DNA of 64,000 bases, taken from NCBI GenBank assembly GCA_023627715.1, contig JAMAHW010000056.1, forward strand, positions 2,545-66,544, written 5' to 3'. Origin of the DNA: Periconia sp. R9002. Taxonomy: Eukaryota > Ascomycota > Dothideomycetes > Pleosporales > Periconiaceae. Shown here piece after piece: positions 56,961 through 64,000 of this stretch; the first letter of the stretch is position 1, and every line of letters begins with the position of its first letter. The position numbers and the translations under genes were made by a program. The notes under the pieces are model-generated. The model ran no database searches and was not told where the DNA came from. It saw only the letters and a program-made list of their open reading frames with translations.

Positions 56961-57634
56961 TTCTCACCATCCAACACTGACGGACGGTGGCCGGATGAAG
57001 AACAGAAGTGAAATGGGTGGGTGTATTTTCTCCGGTTCCTTCCTCTCTTTTTTATCCTTTCTGCGGGAGCGAGGGAGGGAGGCTGAGATGGGATGGATGG
57101 ATGGGTGGGTGTACGGATTATGCAGGTTGGTAACAAGCAAAGGTACGAGAAAGGATGTGGTCATAAGTCAGGTGATGGGATGGGACGGGATGGGATTCGG
57201 TCGAGCATTTTTTTTACCCTCCTGTATAGAAGACATCAGACAGACAGGCAGACAGACAGTACGAAAGCAGGACATATATCACATAGATTCCCGTGCCGAA
57301 GGAAAAGGGAAATGGGATTAATGAAACAATGAAATCATTTTAAAACAAAATATGGACTTGGCTCCGATCGCGCGTTGTGAAAGAATGGGTTGGGAGGGAG
57401 GGTTGGTCGTGTGAATATATTGGAAGTGGGCCTTTGTTTTTTTTGATTAACAAATGAGAAAGTTATATATTTTCGTTGCAAAAGTGTTGGTTTTTGCCTT
57501 TTGTCATGTTATTGACCACCATCCGTTCCTTTAATTCTATGTCCTACTATTACAGGTGTATAAGACATTTGTCAAAAGTAGCACATTCATGTTTTTGAAA
57601 AAGCAATTGTGAGAAAAGGGCTAACGAAGACAAT

Positions 57635-58490
57635 TTATTTGCCCTTCTTGACCCATTCCTCCATCTTGTCTCGCGTCTCGCCTACCTTATCCTGCAACAT
57701 GCCTACACCCATCTGGCTGTGAGCCTTGCCAGTCTCCCAGAACTTCGTCACCCTCTCCTTGGTCCTCAGATGTGCATCCGCTAGCACAGGATACTTCTCC
57801 TCGTATGTCCATACGAGGTCGCCGACGTTCTTCATGGTGACGGGGAGGAACGTGTACGCAGCGCCAACACCGATGGCAGCGGGGACTGTAGCTCGCAGGA
57901 AGATGCCGCGGTTGCGCGTAAGGATAGATCCAGCCAAACTACCTATGAGGACGTTGAGGGCGCCGGGAAAGAGGCGTTCGCCGGATTCTTTCGAAGGCGC
58001 GAGCGAGCGGATGGTGCTTGTGAAGGAGTGCTCGAGGCGCAGCGTTTCCGTCAGGGCGTTGTTCACGCTGTCTTCTGCGCGCGTAGAAGCTCGGTATAAA
58101 GCCATACGAGCTTGACCGATTTGCACGGCGAGACGGTCGGTTGGAGTGGGCCGGTAGGGAGTGCTGGATATGGGTGTATCCGGAGCTGCGGGTTTTGTGG
58201 GCGCGGGGGTGGTAGCATCGAGGGGTGTGTCATCGTAGATGGGTTTGCGATTCAGCTGTGCAGTGGGAAAATGTCAGAGTCTGATTCGAAGACTTGGATT
58301 GGGAGGGAGATGTACAACTGCGTCTGTCGACGGCTCTTCGGCGTGCAGTATGCGCGGAGAAGTGAAGACCACGGCGGCTCCAGTGACGGCCGCCACGGCC
58401 GGGGCAAAGGCGCGCTGTAAAGGATCAGATGTACTCCTGCCTAGAAATATTTAGATGTCTTACCTGCCGCAGCATTGGTCTGAAGGCCAT
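57635..58490 (-). CDS. MICOS complex subunit Mic26/Mic27 type (apolipoprotein-O-like)
   Basis: Inner-membrane protein of the mitochondrial contact-site complex that shapes cristae junctions. Exons 58464-58490, 58316-58414 and 57635-58255 (introns 49 and 60 nt) give 248 aa. The N-terminus, MAFRPMLRQ-RAFAPAVAAVTGAAVVF, looks like a mitochondrial presequence followed by a short hydrophobic stretch. The Pro/Thr-rich linker DTPLDATTPAPTKPAAPDTP is followed by the Apo-O fold: GALNVLIGSLAGSILTRNR and FLRATVPAAIGVGAAYTFLPVTMKNVGDLVW, two hydrophobic helices separated by a Gly-rich turn. The C-terminus is amphipathic and basic. Position within the family (Mic26 or Mic27) is not certain; Mic27 is more likely by length. 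The second donor (GTACAT) was chosen by frame. It is divergent from OCT1. Confidence 0.88.
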
Positions 58491-58661
58491 TGTTCTGGTA
58501 GCGAATGCACAATGGATGGTTGTCGTGTGGTCGTTGAGAGATGAGGTTGCGGACGGAAGGATAAGCTGTAGTGTCCGTGCACCAGACTGGGATTCTACTT
58601 CAAGATATGCATGTGCAAGGCACAGGAGGACTCGACGATTACACCTCACGCATCACTCATT
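58491..58661. promoter_or_regulatory. Short shared promoter, MIC27-type gene and OCT1
   Basis: 171 bases between the two opposite start codons, the shortest divergent space here. Both products are mitochondrial. An in-frame upstream ATG at 58611 could extend OCT1 by 17 codons. Confidence 0.6.
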
Positions 58662-61052
58662 ATGCTCAAAAGACTCGCGCATACGAAACAGTCCCCATGG
58701 ATATGTTCACGATGCGTTCAGCAGTCACAGCGACATCGACGATTCAATAGTAGCCTCGGCGCAGCATCCCTCCTCGCACGCGACCCCAGATTCACTCCTT
58801 CTGCCTCAAGTCTTTTTGGCATCTCGACAGCGCGCGCAAAAGAAGACGACGAAGCACTGCGCAAGATATTTGATGATTCCCAGTTCTGGGCCGAGTATTC
58901 ACGCGCCTCGAAGAAGAATCCTCCCACCGGCATCGTAGGCAACCGCTATCTAACACACCCCGATGGATTTCTCGATTTCGTGCGCATCACACTCCAAAGA
59001 TGCAATGTTGCCGTAGAGAAAGTGAGCCGGGCCAGTACCATACAAGAATATAAGTCCATGGTCAAGGAGCTGGATCGGCTCAGCGATCTGCTGTGCAGTG
59101 TCATTGATCTGGCCGATTTTGTTCGGAGCACCCACCCAGATAGACAGGTGCAAATGGCGTCTAATAAAGCCTATGCAATCATGTTCCAGTTCATGAATCA
59201 GTTGAACACCACGACTGTGCTGAATGATCAGCTGAAAAAGGCTTCCAGCATTCCTGAGGTGTGGAACAGTTGGAGTGAGCAAGAGCAGGTTGTGGCGAAG
59301 ATTTTGATGGAAGATTTTTCGCGGAGTGCTATTGAGCTTCCAGAGGGTGCCAGACAAAAGTTTGTTGATCTCAGTGGCGAGATTGCGCAGATAGGCACAG
59401 AGTTCGTGGAGAGGATGGCCCCAGAGACGGCCTATCTGAAATTCGATAGCAAGAGGATGAAAGGGTTGGAGCCAAACATGGCACGCGCTTTAACCAGATG
59501 GGGTGAAACCAGGATTGGCACATTGAATCACGAGGCGCAGGCTGCCCTCTCCCATGTGGAAGACGCAGAGGTCCGAAGGGAAATATACATGGCAGTTCGG
59601 ACGGCGAATAAAGCGAGCATATCGCGGTTGGAGAAGATGCTAAAAAGCCGCGCCGAACTGGCTAACCTTTCTGGCTACGAAACGTTTGCACATATGACCT
59701 TGGAAAATAAGATGGCGAAGAGTCCGGAAGCAGTGAATCAATTTCTGGGCGCTTTGATTCAGGATAATAAACATCAGGTCAGCGCGGAATTGCAAGAGCT
59801 ATTAGAATTGAAAAAGGCGGATGCACATTTGGATAATGACCCTAATAGGATCAATGCCTGGGACAAATTCTACTACTCTCACAAGCTGCTTTCGAGTATG
59901 AAGACGAAATCACGGGCGCCGGATTTTCTCTCCGCGTACTTTTCGGTCGGAACGGTTATGCAAGGTCTCTCGCGACTTTTCGACCGTCTGTATGGCCTAC
60001 GTCTCGTTCCGCGGGAGACGCAACCTGGTGAAGTATGGGAAGAGGGGGTAAGACGGCTGGACGTCGTCTCTGACACTGACGGCCACATCGCGGTTCTCTA
60101 TTGTGATCTCTTCTCCCGCCCGGGGAAGACTCCTAATCCCGCACACTTTACCCTTCGCTGCTCCCGCGAGATATCGCCCGAGGAGATCGAGGAAATGTCA
60201 AGCATTGAATATCCCTTCTCCTCGCCGCTAGAAGGAGCCACTAGCGGTATGGCAGTGTCCTACAACAAGAAGACCGATACCTACTTTCAACTTCCAACAA
60301 TCGCACTCATCTGTGACTTCTCTAAGCATCATCACCCACGGCCAACGCTGTTGAACTTCAATGATGTGCGCACTCTCTTCCACGAAATGGGACACGCCTT
60401 GCACTCATTTTTGGGTCGAACGGCCTTACAGAATGTATCAGGTACACGCTGTGCTACCGACTTCGCTGAACTACCCTCAGTTCTAATGGAACATTTTGCT
60501 TCCTGCCCGAGCGTTCTAGCCCTCTTCGCACGTCACTGGGACACAGATGCCCCACTCCCACTGTCAGCCCTTGAATACCGTCTCGCGCTGGATTCCCGCA
60601 CACAGCCGGCAGAAACAGAAGCACAGATTCTCCTCGCTATGCTCGATCAAGCATATCATTCCAGCCTTCCTCTCTCTCCTACTTTCTCGAGCACAAAGGT
60701 GTATCACGATATCTACAACACGCATGCGTCTATCCCTGAGCCCGCTGGTACAGCGTGGCAGGGCTTTTTTGGCCACTTGTTTGGATACGGTGCTACGTAT
60801 TACAGTTACTTGTTTGACCGGGCCATTGCAGGCAAGATCTGGAGCGAGGTGTTTCAGAAGGAGGGCAGCCAAGGGAGTGTAGAGAGACAGAATGGAGAGA
60901 AGTACAAGGAGGAGGTGCTGAAGTGGGGCGGTGGAAGAGATGGGTGGAAGTGCATCGCTGGGGTTCTTGGAGATCCTGCGTTGGCTGAGGGTGGACAAGG
61001 TGCGATGAAGGAGGTGGGCAAGTGGGGTGTTAGGGAACCAGGCCACTTGTGA
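58662..61052 (+). CDS. OCT1: Mitochondrial intermediate peptidase (octapeptidyl aminopeptidase)
   Basis: M3-family zinc metallopeptidase of the mitochondrial matrix that removes an N-terminal octapeptide after MPP cleavage. Single exon, 796 aa. The ATG at 58662 starts a presequence rich in Arg, Lys and Ser (MLKRLAHTKQSPWICSRC...). The zinc site is HEMGH at residues 574-578, preceded by FNDVRTLFHEMGHALHSF, with the family block GTRCATDFAELPSVLMEHFA directly after. Other M3 blocks: LKSRAELANLSGYETFAHM, NPAHFTLRCSREI, and GWKCIAGVLGDPALAEGG near the end. No intron is needed. The C-terminal ~50 residues are Gly/Glu-rich. An alternative in-frame start lies at 58611. Confidence 0.96.
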   Translation: MLKRLAHTKQSPWICSRCVQQSQRHRRFNSSLGAASLLARDPRFTPSASSLFGISTARAKEDDEALRKIFDDSQFWAEYSRASKKNPPTGIVGNRYLTHPDGFLDFVRITLQRCNVAVEKVSRASTIQEYKSMVKELDRLSDLLCSVIDLADFVRSTHPDRQVQMASNKAYAIMFQFMNQLNTTTVLNDQLKKASSIPEVWNSWSEQEQVVAKILMEDFSRSAIELPEGARQKFVDLSGEIAQIGTEFVERMAPETAYLKFDSKRMKGLEPNMARALTRWGETRIGTLNHEAQAALSHVEDAEVRREIYMAVRTANKASISRLEKMLKSRAELANLSGYETFAHMTLENKMAKSPEAVNQFLGALIQDNKHQVSAELQELLELKKADAHLDNDPNRINAWDKFYYSHKLLSSMKTKSRAPDFLSAYFSVGTVMQGLSRLFDRLYGLRLVPRETQPGEVWEEGVRRLDVVSDTDGHIAVLYCDLFSRPGKTPNPAHFTLRCSREISPEEIEEMSSIEYPFSSPLEGATSGMAVSYNKKTDTYFQLPTIALICDFSKHHHPRPTLLNFNDVRTLFHEMGHALHSFLGRTALQNVSGTRCATDFAELPSVLMEHFASCPSVLALFARHWDTDAPLPLSALEYRLALDSRTQPAETEAQILLAMLDQAYHSSLPLSPTFSSTKVYHDIYNTHASIPEPAGTAWQGFFGHLFGYGATYYSYLFDRAIAGKIWSEVFQKEGSQGSVERQNGEKYKEEVLKWGGGRDGWKCIAGVLGDPALAEGGQGAMKEVGKWGVREPGHL

Positions 61053-62523
61053 AAAAGTAACACTCTGTGAATAGTATTATTGAGGCAAGTAGATATTGTT
61101 TTGCTGTTATCCTGACTTTGTGGATAGACATTTAGGAATCACCTTTTTTGTAACATAGACGAAGGAATTGAACATATCAGTAGACAAATGGCAAGATAAA
61201 GCAGCACACCTACTCTCCAAACACACTCGGCGTCTTTCTCTTCACATAACTGAGACGCTTCAAAGATCTGCTGATTCTGACGACTCCCATGTGATAGCAA
61301 GGTAGGATGTAGAGTGCATGCACACTCATCTCAACAAAAAAACATAATCACACACACCGATAAAAACGAACACCGTTCCCGGCAGCAGCAATCCGCCATA
61401 CCGTTACACAATAGGGCGGGCTCTTCCGTTCGTCCCAACCAGATCCTCGACAGCGACCACGGCAGCGATCCGGTCCGTCACTGCGCACAAACAAACCTCA
61501 TCTCGGGCACCAAAGCATGCTATGTCTCAGTCGATGCACAAGCTGCAGGACCCAGAGATTTCCCCAATCACGTACGCAGAGATCGGTGCGACTTGGGCAC
61601 GGTTGCGGATTGTTACCGTACACCCGTACCGTACCTGCACAGCATCCCCTGGCTTGGACCTGCCTGCCTGCCTGCCGCTGCAGTAACGTTTATACTCGTC
61701 AGACCAGGATTACGGTATCTCTGCTTTCGGTACACCGGCCGATTACTCCAAATAGACCGGTATTACAGTTCTTGGATACACAGGGGCACAGCATGCAAGC
61801 CGTTCATGACTAGTGCCAGATGTGTGTAAGAGCGCCGAGTAACGTCTCACAACAGTAGAACGAATGAGAAAAAATTTCCGCCATCCCTATTCCGGGGAAA
61901 TCAAACGGCTCGGGAGCGGGAGACCGGTAATGTTTTGTTCAAGTAGGGATCGAGAGAGTTTTAAGGGTCAGGATCGGGTGTTTTGGGTCTGGTGTTGTAC
62001 GGTACTGGCTTTTCGTGTGACGGCTGATGATGGCACATTGGGTCAGACTGCCGATGGGGGATGGTATGGGCAGATCGGATCATTCGATTCGTGCATATCG
62101 TACATCTATTGTGGCTGTGAGGAGCGGGTTTGCACGCACGCGAGGACATGAGCGTGGCGTGGGTGAGTTTTGATTGTTCGGAGTATATGAGATTTGTACC
62201 ATGTGGAGATGTGTCACCATCGGTGTAAATGGTTGATGACGAGCGTGGCGCTCGTAAAATTGGGCATGATTCATGTGTTTACTGATGTTATTTGTTCATT
62301 ATTCGTAGTAGCTAGGGAAGATTGTACCAGACATGTCATATCTTGTTTGCTCTTTCTCCTGCAGGACTGAGGGATAAGGTACTAGAGCATGCATTGGATC
62401 AGGCACCTATGCAACATTACGTACGTTGAAAAATTAGACTATTCTCATGACAATTACTAATCCTTCTCACTATCAAGCGTATGTTGGAGCCGTCCTGCAA
62501 GGCGTGGGGTTATACCTTGCGTC
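61053..62523. other. Convergent 3' spacer, OCT1 and TFIIIC gene
   Basis: About 1.47 kb. A 171-codon open frame (61314-61829) has no recognised domain and lacks the codon look of its neighbours. No tRNA or repeat family seen. It could hold a non-coding transcript, but nothing in it shows this. Confidence 0.5.
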
Positions 62524-64000
62524 TTACTCTATGACAAGTGCTGCCTCCGTCACGCTGCGTGCCGACTCGAAGTCACCACTCAGCGTATAGATGGTTTGCA
62601 CGGCATATGCCGCTTCGGCAGCAAAGTCTTCTGCAGCCCAACTGTCGTCTTTGCACTGATCTGCCGCCTCTTGTTTGACGCGGTCGCTGAGCTCGATGCA
62701 GCGCGTGTACGCCTTGAGAGCATGAGTAACGAGACCCAGTCCGTGCCACATCCTTCCCACATTGTATTCTGCTTCGGAACAGTGGAGAGCTACGTTGTCC
62801 TTTGTCCGCAGATCATAATATCGGCTCACGAAAGCCACGCCTTGTTGTATCTGGAACTGCCGGTTTTCGGCCTGCCGTTTCATTGCATGTTGGAGATAGG
62901 CGATACCTATGGAGAGGTTGAGCACCGGGTCTTCTGGTGACATGGCAAAGGCACGGAAGTAGTAGTTCAGGGCTCCTTTGTACGAACCGCTACACATCAA
63001 CACATGACCATAAAGTGCAAAAAGTGACGGGTCGTGGCCTTGAACTTTGCTTAGCATGTCCTGGTTGAGCACCCCTGCCATCAGAGGAGCTTTGTCATCT
63101 CCTTGAAAGTTGAACTTGATACGCTGTTCAGGTTTTAGCATGACGTAGTCAACAGTTTTGATATACCGCAGAAATGCTTTGTGTGCGGCACCGTGCGCAT
63201 ACGCATCGGATACAGGACATAGGCGATTGGCGACGCTGTAGAGACGGATTATATCCCCACCGACTGGAAACCTTCTGAGAAATGCGCGGACGGCGGAGGA
63301 TATTTGTATTGAGTCGCTGACAGCAAGGGCACAAGCCAGCCGAACAAGCTCGAGTTGGTACATAAAAGTCGAGGAGCGGAAGACGACGTTGGATTGCATG
63401 GCGATGTCGAGTGCGCTGAAACAGCGCTCCGGCTCATATTTTCGGGCAAGATAGAGCGCATACCGACCAAACATTTCCACCCACGTACTAAAATCAATAC
63501 CCCAGAAAGTTTGCTCGATTTCATTTGGCCGTTCTTCCAGCACCCGCTCCTCTTCACCATCTTCTACCCTGTTAGCTTCAACGGCCAGAGCAAGGAGTGC
63601 AGATTCTTTCCAAAGCTCTCCATCCCCTGTCCGTCTGAAATAGCCCTTGAAATCATGTCGCCTATCAGAGTAGAATAGGTCGAAAGTCGAGAATTCTTCG
63701 ACCAGTTCCCGGGCCACAGACAAATATTCGGAAGAAGCCTCTTCATCGCCACCATCCGCAGGCTCGTGTAGGTCGTGCAACCGCTTGAAACTTGCAATAA
63801 TCTCACGGTGCTGGGCTCGTTTTGATTGAAACTCGTCCGCGTTATTGATCGCCAAATTTTGGATCTTATCGCGGAAGATTTTGCGCCCAATACTATCGAC
63901 GAGCAGTCCAGGCCTTTCTGATGTCCCGGGTTCTGCTGAAGGTCCTGAAGACTCATCTTCTCCCTGCACCGGAAGAAAAATTGGGGGTTGGGGTGCCAGT
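62524..64000 (-). CDS. TFIIIC 131-kDa-type subunit (TPR protein), C-terminal part, cut by the right edge
   Basis: Subunit of RNA polymerase III factor TFIIIC (Tfc4/Sfc3 type), which bridges to TFIIIB at tRNA and 5S genes. The frame stays open to the right edge, so this is the C-terminal ~491 residues; the N-terminal TPR array is outside. In frame upstream of the first Val-coded candidate (63969) it reads WHPNPPIFLPVQGEDES, so no start is claimed here. TPR-like blocks include YGHVLMCSGSYKGALNYYFRAF, DPVLNLSIGIAYLQHAMKRQ, AEYNVGRMWHGLGLVTHALKAY and EAAYAVQTIYTLSGDFESAR, near the end as in family members. It is convergent with OCT1. The identification as Tfc4/Sfc3 rests on these blocks and on memory of the family. 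Confidence 0.85.
   Translation of the reverse strand, partial: LAPQPPIFLPVQGEDESSGPSAEPGTSERPGLLVDSIGRKIFRDKIQNLAINNADEFQSKRAQHREIIASFKRLHDLHEPADGGDEEASSEYLSVARELVEEFSTFDLFYSDRRHDFKGYFRRTGDGELWKESALLALAVEANRVEDGEEERVLEERPNEIEQTFWGIDFSTWVEMFGRYALYLARKYEPERCFSALDIAMQSNVVFRSSTFMYQLELVRLACALAVSDSIQISSAVRAFLRRFPVGGDIIRLYSVANRLCPVSDAYAHGAAHKAFLRYIKTVDYVMLKPEQRIKFNFQGDDKAPLMAGVLNQDMLSKVQGHDPSLFALYGHVLMCSGSYKGALNYYFRAFAMSPEDPVLNLSIGIAYLQHAMKRQAENRQFQIQQGVAFVSRYYDLRTKDNVALHCSEAEYNVGRMWHGLGLVTHALKAYTRCIELSDRVKQEAADQCKDDSWAAEDFAAEAAYAVQTIYTLSGDFESARSVTEAALVIE

Larger units (their letters stand above)
56305..57634. other. Convergent 3' spacer, MED14 and MIC27-type gene
   Basis: About 1.33 kb. It is low complexity: T runs with TTC/TTTTC at about 56636-56960, (TTCCA)n near 56850-56872, GATGGATGG near 57090-57110 and a (CAGA)n-like tract near 57237-57261. 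TACCTAGGTA is at 56489-56498. ORFs of 100-200 codons here are compositional artefacts. Confidence 0.6.

Noticed and set aside
56581..56970. Lys/Arg/Glu-rich minus-strand open frames
   Set aside because: They are produced by the T-rich low-complexity tract and overlap each other in several frames.
61314..61829. 171-codon open frame between OCT1 and the TFIIIC gene
   Set aside because: No domain, no matching codon use, no supporting context; likely chance.

Overview
The window is nuclear DNA of a filamentous ascomycete (Pezizomycotina). The evidence is dense protein-coding genes on both strands, short introns (mostly 46-140 nt, with GTRNGT-type donors and CTRAY-like branch points), long intergenic spaces, and Pezizomycotina-type versions of APC1, GUP1, ATG22, SKT5 and MED14. 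I cannot place it below that rank. I found no CRISPR array, rRNA, convincing tRNA, phage or intact transposon. Exon-intron structures were inferred by reading frame, splice signals and remembered family sequence; none has transcript support here.

Layout. 1-1292: a broken TOP3 (DNA topoisomerase III) copy next to a C-rich, edge-like stretch. 1293-3317: gene-poor. 3318-5618 (+): group II PLP decarboxylase. 5934-8720 (-): APC2. 9426-12400 (-): large F-box protein. 13391-16984 (-): SMC6. 17984-20055 (-): conserved beta-propeller protein, possibly a Nup37-type nucleoporin. 20429-26663 (+): APC1. 27124-28577 (-): GH17 cell-wall glucanase. 28578-30931: long gene-free gap. 30932-33006 (-): GUP1. 33320-34778 (+): ARP4. 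35330-36225 (-): proteasome beta2 (PUP1). 36909-41095 (+): NUP159. 41836-42834 (+): ASF1. 44404-47108 (+): SKT5/CHS4 chitin-synthase activator. 48061-49229 (+): HOP2. 49527-51754 (-): ATG22. 52984-56304 (+): MED14. 57635-58490 (-): MIC27-type MICOS subunit. 58662-61052 (+): OCT1. 62524 to the right edge (-): C-terminal part of the TFIIIC 131-kDa subunit.

Nearly every gene is a single-copy housekeeping gene. Themes recur: anaphase-promoting complex (APC1, APC2), genome maintenance and recombination (SMC6, HOP2, the TOP3 remnant), chromatin and transcription (ARP4, ASF1, MED14, TFIIIC), nuclear pore (NUP159, perhaps the Nup37-like protein), cell wall (GH17, SKT5, GUP1) and mitochondrion (MIC27, OCT1). 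Several pairs are divergent with short shared promoters: Nup37-like/APC1 (373 bp), GUP1/ARP4 (313 bp) and MIC27/OCT1 (171 bp).

I did not find a clearly new system. The points most worth checking are the broken TOP3 copy, two microexons (10 and 13 nt) that complete the HOP2 winged helix, a 12-nt last exon that gives SKT5 its prenylation box, a palindromic TACCTAGGTA word confined to intergenic DNA, and cell-cycle-type ACGCGT / TTTCGCGC sites upstream of SMC6, ARP4 and ASF1.
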